NCBI RefSeq assembly: GCF_904849725.1 | Contig: NC_058523.1 | Coordinates: 111,354,189-111,418,188, forward strand | From: Hordeum vulgare subsp. vulgare | Taxonomy: Eukaryota > Streptophyta > Magnoliopsida > Poales > Poaceae | Direction: 5' to 3' | Length of the DNA: 64,000 nt | In this document: in pieces, positions 36,086 through 47,762 of the stretch | Numbering within the stretch: the first letter of the stretch is position 1 | How the letters are laid out: each line of letters opens with the position of its first letter | Made by a program: the position numbers and the translations under genes | Notes under the pieces: generated by a model | Seen by the model: the letters and a program-made list of their open reading frames with translations, nothing else | What the model was told of the DNA's origin: nothing | The model's database searches: none

Positions 36086-37156
36086 ATGAGGAGGTTCTTA
36101 AGAGGCTCGTCAAGCCATGACCCCAGTGATGATGGGAGTGACAAGAAGCCCAAGTATCCGGTCCCTCGAGTCACAGAAGTTCGAGCATGCGAATGCCCAA
36201 GCGACGTGTTCTTACGCGCCGCCGGACTTTATGAGGACTTTTATCACTTGGTGGAGAACGAAGGCCTTACAGCCTTCGTTGAAGACAGGTGTCCGTAATA
36301 CCTCCTCCTCACTAATATCTTCGTACAAAGCTTTAACTTCTATCCGAGGAAGAATCCTCCTATGGTTGAGTTCAAACTTTATGATATCCCTCAGCGCATG
36401 TCACTCCAGGATTTTTGCAATGTTGGCAAATTACCTTACGTTGGGGATATTCATGAACCTCGTCCACGGGACTTTGAGGCTTTCATCGATACAATTGCTG
36501 TGGGAGAGGAGAGAGGAGTGTATTGCGCTAGAGCTGCTAGCATACATTTTCCCGTGCTTCGGTACTTCTCACTATTCATGTAAAAATGTTTGATTGGCCG
36601 TGGGAAATCTGGGTCCCTTAGTTCCCCAGATCTTGCGGTCTTGCGTGAAGCCCTTTATAATGATAAAACTTATAGCTTGGGCGCTATAGTAGCTCAACGG
36701 TTGAACATGAATCATTCTAAAGGTGTTGTCTATGGAAGTATCTATGCTACTCGTCTTGCTAGACACTTTGAGATACCTATTAGACTGGACGAGGAAGAAG
36801 AAATTCTTCTTCCCGAGAGATATCTAGATTACGATAGCATGGTTCGCCATGACTTTCTTGATAGAGATATAAATAGAAGGATGATTAATAACCTGGTATT
36901 TAGTCAGGGTACTCGTGAGACTATTACTTTGCCTGCTCCTTCTTTGTTCAATCTTCATGCAGGAAGGTACATTATTATGCCCTCGGACATCTACGCATAT
37001 TGGGGCTTAGCCCAACCACAAGTGCCCGTGCCCGAGCCACCAGTCGAGTACTAGACGCCAGTTTATCAGTGGGAGCCAGAGGAGCTCACACAGCAATGGC
37101 ATCCACAGTCCACTCCGGACTACCCCGGAGCTGGTTATTTCCCTCTGTGGGAGTAG
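36086..37156 (+). pseudogene. Extra ORF of the Gypsy element (unknown function), three in-frame stops
   Basis: A single reading frame runs from ATG at 36086 to the stop at 37154-37156, interrupted by TAA at 36296-36298, TAA at 36581-36583 and TAG at 37052-37054, with no frameshift. Phrases include MRRFLRGSSSHDPSDDG, YPVPRVTEVRACE, DIPQRMSLQDFC, RDFEAFIDTI, RYLDYDSMVRHDFLD and AGRYIIMPSDIYAYWG, ending in a Pro/Gln-rich tail. It resembles ORFs commonly annotated as Ty3-gypsy proteins in Triticeae. I see no protease, reverse transcriptase or integrase motif and assign no function. The frame conservation across about 356 codons argues that it was once translated. Copy 1 retains only its last codons. 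Confidence 0.6.
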
Positions 37157-39112
37157 ACCAACTTAGGCCAAAAGCCTAAGATTGGGGGAGTACGTGTTTC
37201 TCACCGACTTTACATTCTTGCTTATGCTTTCACTTTGTTCGTCGGTGTTCACACTTTGCCACTGTATCATCCATGTTAGTTTATTTTCTTTTTCTCGTTT
37301 TCTTTTCGTGTGTCTGTCTAGTTTGAAAAAACCCAAAAAGATTTTATATTTCTTCTTTTGCTTGTTGGGAGCTTTCCCGTGTAAATAGTTTTCTTTTTCT
37401 TTGGGGTCAAGGTAGAAGATAATGGTTACAATATTTAGTGGCTCTCGCATGCATACCTATTTAGCTGTTAAAGAGCCATATTACTTTGTCTTCTCCTTTG
37501 TGTTTGCCTGCAAATTCCAGCTTTAGTCCAATGCACGAGCACTCTTATTATTGTTCACATCGTTCGGTCGTGCAAGTGAAACGCAATAATGACGATATAT
37601 AATGAAGTGACTGAGCCTGGAAAAGCTGGTATGAACTCAATCTATTCTTTTCTTGTAAATATGACTAGCTCACTGTTCCTAGTTCAGCTTTGTTGTGAGA
37701 GAAACATGTTTGCAATGACAACTTAGATATCATAGTTGCTGATGCCATGCTTAATTAGCTAGGAGCTTATAATGGTTTGTCTTGGTTACCAACATGAATT
37801 TTGAGATGACTATGATGTAGTATGATAGGATGGTATCCTCCTTTGAATGATTCAAGTGGCTTGACTTGGCGCATGTTTACGCATGTAGTTGAAACAAAAT
37901 CAACATAGCCTCTATGATATTCATGTTCATGGTGATTTATGTCCTACTCATGCTTGCACTCAATGTTAGTTAATCTCAATGCATTTTGATGACTGTTGTC
38001 GCTCTCTAGTTGGTCGCTTCCCAGTCTTTTGCTAGCCTTCACTTGTACAAACCGGGAATACTGCTTGTGCATCCACTTCCATAAACCCAAAGTTGTTCCA
38101 TATGAGTCCACCATACCAACCTATGTGCGGTATCTACCTGCCGTTCCAAGTAAATTTGCATGTGCCACTCTCTAAATCTTCAAGAAATAATCTGTTTTGC
38201 ATGCTTGAACCGCTCATGTGGTGACAGGGGGCTATTAGTATCTTCCATGCTAGGCGTGTTATCCTCGATATGTGTTTATTCACTATCATTCACGAGAAAG
38301 GGGCCGGTAATTGGAATTCCTAGTTCCATGCTCAAATCGAAAAGATAATTGCAAACAAAACTCCCCCAGGATTGATGTTGGTATGGACGGTACCCGAGGA
38401 TTCGGCTAGCCGTGGAGTGTGATTGATTGGTGGTGGGGGAGTCAAAACTTTAGTTTTCTATTTGGGAACCACCTATAGCATGTGTAGCGTGGAACATGTT
38501 GAGAACTCTTAGTCATTGCATTGACAATGAAAGCATGCCACCCAAAATTATTATCTCTGTTTTCAAAGCTTGAGCTCTGACACCTCTACAAATCAATGCT
38601 TCCCTCTGCGAAGGGCCTGTCTATTTATGTTCCTGTTGAGTCATCCTCTTCTTATAAAAGCACCAATTAGAGAGCACCTCTGTCATATTTATGCTTTGCT
38701 TTTAACTGTGTTGAGTATGATTGTGACTGGATCTTCTTTGCCATGAATTACAATGTTTAGTCAGCCATTGATCTTTGAAGGTGCTCTGCATTTATGTTTT
38801 GCGGACTCAGAAATAGCTAGCGAGATACCATCTGTTCGTACTGCTTCATGATTGTTTTGATTCAAGTGTTGACATTTGAGAATTATTATTATTTGCTCGC
38901 TAGTTGATTATGCCATTGATATGAGTTTACTGTGGGACCTAGATGTAATTTGCTTATGTGGTTTACTTGTGATCTTGCTGAAACTCTGGATATGAGTTAG
39001 ACATAGTTGCAACAACAAGATCAAACAGAGTTCGTCAAAGTTTTTCATTTGTCTCTTTCAGTTTGTCAACTGAATTGCTTGAGGACAAGCAAGGCTTTAA
39101 GCTTGGGGGAGT
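37157..39112 (+). other. Gypsy 3' non-coding internal region (copy 2)
   Basis: It matches 29143-31072 throughout and has no supported ORF. A GATTGGGGGAG motif lies near 37181-37191, and GCTTGGGGGAGT (39101-39112) forms the polypurine tract ahead of the next LTR. Confidence 0.8.
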
Positions 39113-40100
39113 TGATATGCCTCTGTCGTATCTACTTTTCCGAACTCTTTTGCCCTTATTTTGGGCTCTAATTTGCATGATTTGAATGCAAATAACCAGG
39201 ACTAACACTGTTTTCAGCAGAATTGCCATGGTGTTGTTTTTGCACAGAAATAAAAGTTCTCGGAATGACCTGAAACGTTACGGAGAATTTTTCTGGAATT
39301 AATGAAAAATACTAGCACAAGAATCAACCGGAGGGGTGGAGTTGTGAGCCCACAAGCCCACCAGGCGCGACCCCCTGGCCGCGCATGGCAGGCTTGTGGG
39401 GCCACGTTGCTCCATTGCCTCCAATCTCAGCTCTATTTAGTTTGTGTCGCCCGGAAAAAAAATCAAGGAGAAGAGTTCATCACGTTTTACGATACGGAGG
39501 CGCCGCCACCTCCTGTTCTTCATCTGGAGAGCAGATCTGGAGTCCGTTCTGGGCTCCGGAGAGGGGAAATCGTCGCCATCGTCATCATCAACCTTCCTTC
39601 ATCGCCAATTCCATGATGCTCTTCACCGTTCGTGAGTAATCTCATCGCAGGCTTGCTGGACGGTGATGGGTTGTATGAGATCTATCATGTAATCGAGTTA
39701 GTTTTGACGGGGATTGATCCCTAGTATCCACTATGTTCTGAGATTGATGTTGCTACTACTTTGCCATGCTTAATGCTTGTCACTAGGGCACGAGTGCCAT
39801 GATTTCAGATTTGAACCTATTATGTTGTCGCCATTATACGTGTTTTTGATCCTATCTTGCAAGTTGTAGTCACCTACTATGCGTTATGACCCGGCAACCC
39901 CGGAGTGATAATAGCCGGAACCACTCCCGGAGACGACCATAGTATGAGGAGTTCAGGTATTCACCAAGTGTTAATGCGTTGGTTCGGTTCTTTATTAAAA
40001 GGAGAACCTTAATATCCCGTAGTTTCCATTAGGACCCCGCTGCCACGGGAGGGATGGACAATAGATGTCATGCAAGTTCTTTTCCCTAAGCACGTATGAC
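39113..40100 (+). repeat. Gypsy LTR, 3'-truncated
   Basis: It begins TGATATGCCTCTGTCG and parallels 31073-32067, including the GATACGGAGGCGCCGCC stretch. It ends abruptly after CACGTATGAC, where the minus-strand Gypsy LTR begins. The last about 585 bp of the LTR are missing and are not found on the other side of that element. Confidence 0.88.
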
Positions 40101-41650
40101 TGCTGCGGCAACAAAAGTCCTTCCCTGGCGCGTAGGAATTCTTCTTGTTACTTCTTTGGTTTGCGTCAGTTTTTCCCTTGAAGAGAAAGGGTGATGCAAC
40201 ACAGGAGCAGTAAGTATTTCCCTCAGTTTGAGAACCAAGGTATTGAACCAAAAGGAGGGCCTCGTCAAGTCCAAAGTACCTCCGCAAAAACAAACAAGCT
40301 TGCACCCAACGCTTCAAAGGGGTTGTCAATCCCTTCAAGATTGTTTGCAAAGTGAGATCTGAAGGTGGAAAGTGCAACGAAGTAAAAAGTGTAAGGCTGA
40401 AAATATGGTGTGGAGTAGACCCTTGGGCCATAGTGTTCACTAGAGGCTTCTCTCAAAATAGCAAGCATTACGGTGGGTGAACAAATTACTGTCGAGAAAT
40501 TGATAGAACCGCGCAAAGTCATGACGATATCTAAGGCAATGATCTAGCATATAGGCATCACGTCCGAGACAAGTACGCCGATACTTTCTGCATCTACTAC
40601 TATTACTCCACACATCGACCGCTATCCAGCATGCATCTAGTGTATTAAGTTCATGACGAATAGAGTAACACTTTAAGCAAGATGACATGATGTAGAGGGA
40701 TAATCTCAAACCAATGATGAAAACCCCATCTTTTTACCCTTGATGGCAACAACACGATACGTGCCTCGCTACCCCTTCTGTCACTGGGTGAGGTCACCGC
40801 ACTGTATGAACCCAAAACCAAGCACTTCTCCCATTGCAAGAATCATAGATCTAGTTGGCCAAAAAAAACACAACTCGAAGAGAATTACAAGGATATGAAA
40901 TCATGCATAAGAGATATCAGAAGAAACTCAAATAAGATTCATAGATAATCTGATCATAATTCCACAATTCATTGGATCTCGACAAACACACCGCAAACAA
41001 GATTATATCAGATGGATCTCCATGAAGATCATGGAGAACTTTGTATTGAAGATCCAAGAGAGAGGAGAAGCCATCTAGTTACTAGCTATAGACCCGTAGG
41101 TCTATGGTGAACTACTCACGCATCATCGGAGAGGTCATGGTGTTGATGAAGAAGCCCTCCGTATCCGAATCCCCCCTCCGATAGGGCACCAGGACGTGCC
41201 CCGGATGGGATCTTGCGGAGAGAGAAGCTTGCGGAGGTGGAAAAGTAATTGCGATCGTCTCCTGATTTTTTTTGGGAATATTTGGGAATATATAGGCGCA
41301 AGATCTAGGTCAGGAGACCTCCAGGGGGCCCACAAGCCTGCATGGCGCGCCCTCCTGGCCGCGGGGTGGGGGCTTGTGGGGCCCCTGGGGCTCTTCTCGC
41401 TTGGCTCCCAAGTCCTACGATCTTCTTCCATTCCAGAAAAAATCTTTTCGGGGATTTTCTTCCGTTTGGACTCCGTTTCGAAATCTCCCGTGAAAGGGGT
41501 CAAAAACATGGAAAAAACAGGAACTGGCACTTGGCACTGAGTTGATAAGTTAGTCCCAGAAAATAAATAAAAGGCATTCAACACATCCAAAGTTTGAAAA
41601 GATAATAGCATGAAACCATCAAAAACTATAGATACGTTGGAGACGTATCA
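40101..41650 (-). repeat. 3' LTR of the minus-strand Gypsy element
   Basis: On the minus strand it starts TGATACGTCTCCAACGTATC at 41650. The inner end could be 40101 or 40104: this copy reads TGCTGCGGC and the other TTCTGCGGC, so the exact TG/CA edge is ambiguous by three bases. The length is about 1.55 kb. Confidence 0.87.
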
Positions 41651-41662
41651 TGCATCCCCAAG
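41651..41662 (-). promoter_or_regulatory. Polypurine tract of the minus-strand Gypsy element
   Basis: On the minus strand CTTGGGGATGCA directly precedes the LTR start at 41650, as expected for plus-strand priming. GAGGACGAGCAGGAG lies just upstream. Confidence 0.75.
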
Positions 41663-44348
41663 ATTAACTCCTGCTCGTCCTCGAGTAGGGAAGTGAAAAA
41701 GAATGAATTTTTGATGTGGAATGCTACCTAGCATAGTTGTCCTTTGCAACTTCTTTCACATGGCATGAACGTTCAGATCCGTAAGATTCAAAACAATAGT
41801 TTGCTATTGACATGAAAACAGTAATACTTCAAGAAAACTACCAAAGTAATCATGAACTTTCAAAATAACAAAGGCCAAAGAAAGTTATCCCTACAAAATC
41901 ATATAGTCTGGCTATACTCCATCATCCTCACACAACTAATGTAAATCATGCACAACCCCGGAATTGGCCAAGTAATTGTTTTCACACTCTTACTTTCTCA
42001 AACTTTCTATAACTATCACGCAATACACGAGCGCGAGCCATGGATATAGCACTATAGGTGGAATTGAGTGTGGTGGTGGTTGTGAGACAAAAAGGAGGAG
42101 ATGGTCACATTGACTCGGCGTATCAAAAGGCTATGAAGATGCCCATTAATAGATATCAATGTGAATGAGTAGGGATTGACATACAAGAGATGCACTAGAG
42201 CTATAAGTATGTGAAAGCTCAAGAGGAAAACTAGTGGGTGTGCATCCAACTTGCTTGCTCACGAAGACCTAGGGCAATTTTGAGGAAGCCCGTCATTGGA
42301 ATATACAAGCCAAGTTTATAAAACGAAGATTCCCACTAGCATATGGTAGTGACAAAGCAAGAAGCTCTCAATCATGAAGAACATGGTGCTAACATGAAGC
42401 ACAAGTGTGGAAAACGATAGTAGTATTGTCCCTTCTCTCTTTTTCTCTCATTTCTTTTTCTATTTGGGCTCTTAGGCCTCTCTTTTTTTCTCCCTTTTTT
42501 TGTTTTTGGGCTCTTTGGCCTTTTTTTTTTATTTCCTCACATGGGACAATGCTCTAATAATGATGATCATCACACTTTTAGTTACTCAAAGCTCAAAGAT
42601 CACAATGATGATGACTCCATAGGAAATGCCTTCGGCAGTGTACCGGGATGTGCAACGATCTAGTATGATCATGCAATGGCAATATGAGAGTTGCGGCACA
42701 AGTCATGAGACGGAACGATGGGAGTTGCATGGCAATATAACTCGGAATGTCTATGAAAATGCCATAGTAGGTAGGTATGGTGGCTGTTTTGAGGAAGGAA
42801 TATGGTGGGTTTGTGCACCGGCGAAAGTTGCGCGACACTAGAGAGGCTAGCAACGGTGGAAGGTGAAAGTGCATCTATACCATGGGCTCACATTAGTCAT
42901 GAAGAACATATATACTTATTGCAAAAGTTTTTATTAGTAATCGAAACAAAGTGCTAAACGCATACTCCGAGGGGAAGGGTTGGTAGGTGTAAACCATCGC
43001 GTGATCCCGACCTCAACACAAAGGATGACAATCAATAGATCAATTATGCTCCGACTTCCTAACATAGGGTTCACCATACGTGCATTCTACGGGAATCACT
43101 AACTCAAACACAAGTATCTCTAGATTCACAACACCCTACTAACATAACTCTCAATATTACCGAATCCATGTCTCAAAACTAATTGAGAGGAACCAAAACT
43201 TCTCTTTCTATTCAATGCACATGAAGATGGAGATTTTTGCATCCTCTTTGGGTACCTAGCACATTTGGGACTACTTTCATAGCATAAGCCAACTACCAAA
43301 TCACGCACCGCCGTGCTCTAAAGATATAAGTGAAGCACAAGAGCAAAAGGTATCTAGCTCAAAGGATATAAGTGAAGCACTAGAGCAAAAGTATCTAGCT
43401 CAAAAGATATAAGTGAAGCACTATGAGCATTCTAGCAAAATCACGATGAGTGCATGTTTCTCTCTCTCAAAAAGGTGTGCAGCAAGGGTGATTGTGACAC
43501 AACAAAAGGAAAAGACTCCTAAGATACAAGACGCTCCAAGCAAAACACATATCATGTGGTGAATAAAAATATAGCTCCAAGTAATGTTACCGATGGATTG
43601 AAGACGAAAGAGGGGATGCCTTCCCGGGGCATCCCCAAGCTTAGGCTTTTTGGTGTCCTTGAATTTGGCTTGGTATGCCTTGGGCATCCCCAAGCTTGAG
43701 CTCTTTCCACTCCTTATCTCTTTGTCCATGAGAACGTCACCCAAAACTTGAAAACTTCACAACACAAAAACTTAAACAGAAACTTGTGATAACATTAGTA
43801 CAAGAAAATAAACTACCACATCTTTTGGTACTGTAGCAAACTTGAATTCCATCTATATTGATGATGAGCTACTGTATTCTCACTTTTCCATGGCTAGTCC
43901 CCCCCTACTAACCATAGTTTCATCAAAACAAGCAACCAACTCAACAAAAAACAGAATATGTCAAAAACAGACCAGTCTGTAGCAATCTGTATACTTCGTA
44001 TACTTCTGGTACCTAAAAAATCTGAAAACTTACGACGGTCTGGGGGAAAAGCATATCAATCATAAGCAAAAAGAATCAACTCAAAAGCTCTTTCTTAATA
44101 AAAATGAAAAATCAGCTCATGAGCGAAAAGTTTCTGTCTTTTTCCAGCAGGATCAAACAACCATTACCAAGACTAGTCATAAAGGTTTTGCTTGGATCAA
44201 ACACAAAAAGAAACACAAAAAACACAATTAGAACAGAATTATGAAAGTGTGGACGCAACAAAACATAAAGAAAAAGATAAATTCATTGGGTTGCCTCCCA
44301 ACAAGCGCTATTGTTTAACGCCCTTAGCTAGGCATATGAGCTATAGAA
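41663..44348 (-). other. Non-coding internal region of the minus-strand Gypsy element
   Basis: About 2.7 kb with no supported ORF. It contains A-rich strings on the minus strand (T-rich at 42420-42535 on plus). Two copies of a GGGCATCCCCAAGCTT phrase lie at 43629-43645 and 43682-43697, which read on the minus strand as polypurine-tract-like AAGCTTGGGGATGCCC. A near-duplicate phrase (AAGATATAAGTGAAGCAC and variants) repeats three times at 43320-43425. Confidence 0.75.
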
Positions 44349-45491
44349 TCACGTATCGTCGTCTTTGGTGCTCAAACCATAAGTAGCCCTCATCATGGAT
44401 TCATAAGGCAATCTTATTTTCTTTCTAGGAAAGTGTTCCATGCCCTTCCTTAAAGCAAATTCAAATCTAATATTCCCTTCCTTCATATCGATGATAGCAC
44501 CAATAGTCCTTAGGAAAGGTCTACCAAGAATAATAGGGCATGTAGGATTGAAATCAATGTCAAGCACAATGAAATCCACGGGTACATAGTTCCTATTTGA
44601 AATAATAAGAACATCATTGATCCTTCCCATGGGTTTCTTGATAATAGAATCAGCAAGATGCAAATTAAGAGAACACTCTTCGATCTCATTAAAACCCAGA
44701 ATATCACATAAAGACTTTGGAATCGCAGAAACACTAGCACCCAAATCACAGAAAGCATTGCACTCATAGTTTTTGATTTTGATCTTGATGGTAGGTTCCC
44801 ACTCATCATGAAGCTTTCTAGGGATAGAGACTTCCAATTCAAGTTTCTCTTCAAGAGCTTTTATCATAGCTTCGACGATATGATCGGTAAAGGCTTTGTT
44901 TTGGCTATAAGCGTGTGGAGAGTTCAACATGGATTGCATCAAAGAAATGCATTCAATCAAGGAGCAACTATCATAATTGAATTCCCTGAAATCCATGGTA
45001 GTAATTTAATTACTACTCAAAGTTTTAACATCTTCTACTCCACTTTTAATGCTTTTAGCATCAAGATAGATGGACTCCGAATCCTTGGGGCACTTTTCAA
45101 CCAAAGTGGATTCATATCCAGCCCCATAATCATTAGGTTTGACACAAGAAAACAAAGATCCAATGGGAGTCATACCAAGCACTTTAAGATCTTCGTGATT
45201 CTCATCACGAGTTTCGGGTTTAGCAGCCATTTTATTGACTAAAGTAGCTTGCTTATCAGAAATCTGGCCCACTAGCTTTTCAAGACGAGCAAACTGGGAA
45301 TTCAGCGCAAGGAATTCTTTGGCCATATCATCAACTTCTCTACTCATAAAAGCCAGAAAAGAATTTTGCTCCTTCAGCTCTCTACGGAAGTAACTATTAT
45401 ATTCAAACTGTGTAGACATGAAGCCTTTAACACTAGTTTCAATCTCTTCTAACTTTGCAAAGCAAGCATCAAAATCCTTTAGTGGGGCCAT
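44349..45491 (-). pseudogene. Gypsy gag remnant plus aspartic protease, one in-frame stop
   Basis: The frame starts best at ATG 45491 (MAPLKDFDACFAKLEEIE), with a predicted coiled coil through ELKEQNSFLAFMSREVDDM and SQFARLEKLVGQI. An in-frame TAA at 45006-45008 separates it from the second half (44349-44996), which is otherwise open to TGA-type termination at 44349. The second half has the protease: active-site FCDLGASVSAIP near 44740 and CPIILGRPFLRTIGAIID near 44530-44490. The usual central capsid domain of Gypsy gag is absent, so this is a reduced protein that would depend on an autonomous partner for packaging, reverse transcription and integration. The frame upstream to 45692 lacks an ATG and is leader sequence. 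Confidence 0.78.
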
Positions 45492-45686
45492 TCGGGCTTT
45501 AGCCGGCAAGCAAGCGCACCAGCAAACAAAAAAGCAGGCGAGAAAAAGGGCGAAAAAAGGCAAACGAAAAATGCAAATTGGTGAAGTGGGGGAGAGGAAA
45601 ACGAGAGGCAACTGGCAAACAAAGTAAATGCAAGAGATGAGTTTGCGACACTCACTTGGATGAGTTCTTGACTTGATCTTCCTCCC

Positions 45687-45703
45687 CGGCAACGGTGCGA
45701 GAA
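45687..45703 (-). promoter_or_regulatory. Probable primer binding site of the minus-strand Gypsy element
   Basis: On the minus strand GCACCGTTGCCGGGG lies about 10 bases after the 5' LTR. It resembles the GGCGCCGTTGCCGGGG sites common in Triticeae Gypsy elements. The offset and the changed bases suggest mild decay. Confidence 0.6.
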
Positions 45704-45710
45704 ATTCTTC

Positions 45711-47262
45711 TTCTGCGGCAACAAAAGTCCTTCCCTGGCGCGTAGAAATTCTTCTTGTTACTTCTGTGGTTTGCGTCAGTTTTTCCCTTGAAGAGGAAAG
45801 GGTGATGCAGAACAGGAGCAGTAAGTATTTCCCTCAGTTTGAGAACCAAGGTATCGAACCAAAAGGAGGGCCTCGTCAAGTCCAAAGTACCTGCGCAAAA
45901 ACAAACAAGCTTTCACCCAGCGTTTCGAAGGGGTTGTCAATCCCTTCAAGATTGTTTGCAAAGTGAGATCTGAAGGCGGAAAGTGCAATGAAGTAAAAAG
46001 TGTAAGGCTGAAAATATGGTGTGGAGTAGACCCTGGGGGCCATAGTGTTCACTAGAGGCTTCTCTCAAAATATCAAGTATTACGGTGGGTGAACAAATTA
46101 CTGTCGAGCAATTGATAGAACCGCGCAAAGTCATGACGATATCTAAGGCAATGATCTAGCATATAGGCATCACGTCCGAGACAAGTACACCGATACTTTC
46201 TGCATCTACTACTATTACTCCACACATAGACAGCTATCCAGCATGTGTCTAGTGTATTGAGTTCATGACGAATAGAGTAACGCTTTAAGCAAGATGACAT
46301 GATGTAGAGGGATAATCTCAAACCAATGATGAAAACCCCATCTTTTTACCCTTGATGGCAACAACACGATACGTGCCTCGCTACCCCTTCTGTCACTGGG
46401 TGAGGTCATCGCATGGTATGAACCCAAAACCAAGCACTTCTCCCATTGCAAGAATCATAGATCTAGTTGGCCAAAAAAAACACAACTCGAAGAGAATTAC
46501 AAGGATATGAAATCATGCATAAGAGAGATCAGAAGAAACTCAAATAAGATTCATAGATAATCTGATCATAAATCCACAATTCATCGGATCTCGACAAACA
46601 CACCGCAAAAGAAGATTACATCGGATAGATCTCCATGAAGATTATGGAGAACTTTGTATTGAAGATCCAAGAGAGAGAAGAAGCCATCTAGTTACTAGCT
46701 ATGGACCCGTAGGTCTATGGTGAACTACTCACACATCATCGGAGCGGTCATGGTGTTGATGAAGAAGCCCTCCGTATCTAAATCCCCCTCCGGCAGGGCA
46801 CCAGGACATGCCCCAGATGGGATCTTGCGGAGACACAAGCTTGCGGCGGCAGAAAAGTAATTGGGATCGTCTCCTGATTTGTTTGGGAACATTTGGGAAT
46901 ATATAGGCGCAAGATCTAGGTCAGGAGACCTCCAGGGGGCCCACAAGCCTGCATGGCGCGACCCCCCTGGTCGCGGGGTGGGGGCTCGTGGGGACCCTGG
47001 GGCTCTTCTGGCTTGGCTCCCAAGTCCTCCAATCTTCTTCCGTTCCAGCAAAAATCTTTTCGGGGATTTTCTGCCGTTCGGACTCCGTTTCAAAATCTCC
47101 TCTGAAAGGGGTAAAAAACATGGAAAAAACAGGAACTGGCACCTGGCACTGAGTTAATAAGTTAGTCCCGGAAAAGATATAAAAGTTATACAAAACATCC
47201 AAAGTTTTACAAGATAATAGCATGGAACCATAAAAAATTATAGATACGTTGGAGACGTATCA
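45711..47262 (-). repeat. 5' LTR of the minus-strand Gypsy element
   Basis: It is a near match of 40101-41650, starting TGATACGTCTCCAACG at 47262 on the minus strand and ending near 45711-45714. It shares the CCTCCAGGGGGCCCACAAGCC stretch near 46930 with 41320. Confidence 0.87.
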
Positions 47263-47762
47263 AGGCCATGAAATTCGAGATAGGATCTATGTATGAAAAC
47301 AAAGTATGGACTTTGGAAGTATTACCTGAAGGTCGCAAGGCTATTCAGAACAAATGGATTTTTAAGAAGATGACGGACACGGACGGTAATGTGACCGTTT
47401 ATAAAGCTCGACTTGTGGCAAAGGGTTTTTCACAAGTTCAAGGAGTTGACTACGATGAGACATTCTCACCAGTAGCGATGCTTAAGTCCGTCCGAATCAT
47501 GTTAGCAATAGCTGCATTTTTCGATTATGAAATCTGGCAGATGGATGTCAAAATGGCGTTCCTTAATGGTTTTCTTATGGAAGAGTTGTATATGATGCAA
47601 TCCGAAGGTTTTGTCGATCCAAAGAATGCTAACAAAGTATGCAAGCTCCAGCGATCCATTTATGGACTACTGCAAGCATCTCGGAGTTGGAATAAGTGCT
47701 TTGATGAGGTGATCAAGGCGTTTGGGTTTATACAAGTTGTTGGAGAATCTTGTATATACAAG
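47263..47762 (+). pseudogene. Copia (Angela-like) reverse transcriptase fragment, left part of a split element
   Basis: An open frame gives the N-terminal half of a Copia reverse transcriptase: GSMYENKVWTLEVLPEG, KARLVAKGFSQVQG, DVKMAFLNGFL and SIYGLLQASRSWNK. It is closely similar to 53308-53806 of the Angela-type element, which is inserted right after it. The left edge coincides with the Gypsy LTR end, so gag, protease and integrase of this copy are missing. It continues at 56701 after the inserted element. The first catalytic Asp region (QMDVKMAFLNG) is retained. Confidence 0.9.
47758..47762 (+). other. Target site duplication ACAAG (left)
   Basis: ACAAG directly before the 5' LTR at 47763 equals ACAAG at 56696-56700 directly after the 3' LTR. 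It shows that the Angela-type element inserted here as a unit. Confidence 0.95.

Larger units (their letters stand above)
32655..39112 (+). mobile_element. Gypsy LTR retrotransposon, internal region 2
   Basis: It follows the LTR directly but has no primer binding site: the base after the LTR end already reads into gag. It contains gag-protease, an LTR/leader-like insert, an extra ORF and the long 3' non-coding part, and ends in a polypurine tract before the LTR at 39113. No reverse transcriptase, RNase H or integrase was seen. Confidence 0.88.
40101..47262 (-). mobile_element. Non-autonomous Gypsy LTR retrotransposon with both LTRs
   Basis: Two closely similar LTRs (45711-47262 as the 5' LTR and 40101-41650 as the 3' LTR) flank a 4.06-kb internal region on the minus strand. 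The internal region has a tRNA-complementary-looking primer site, a gag remnant plus protease, about 2.7 kb of non-coding DNA and a polypurine tract. No reverse transcriptase or integrase was seen. The flanks are ATGAC on the left and AGGCC on the right, not a duplication, and the two sides belong to different host elements. Confidence 0.88.

Noticed and set aside
43320..43425. Three AAGATATAAGTGAAGCAC-like repeats as a regulatory array
   Set aside because: They are a short local duplication in the non-coding part of a Gypsy element with no sign of function.
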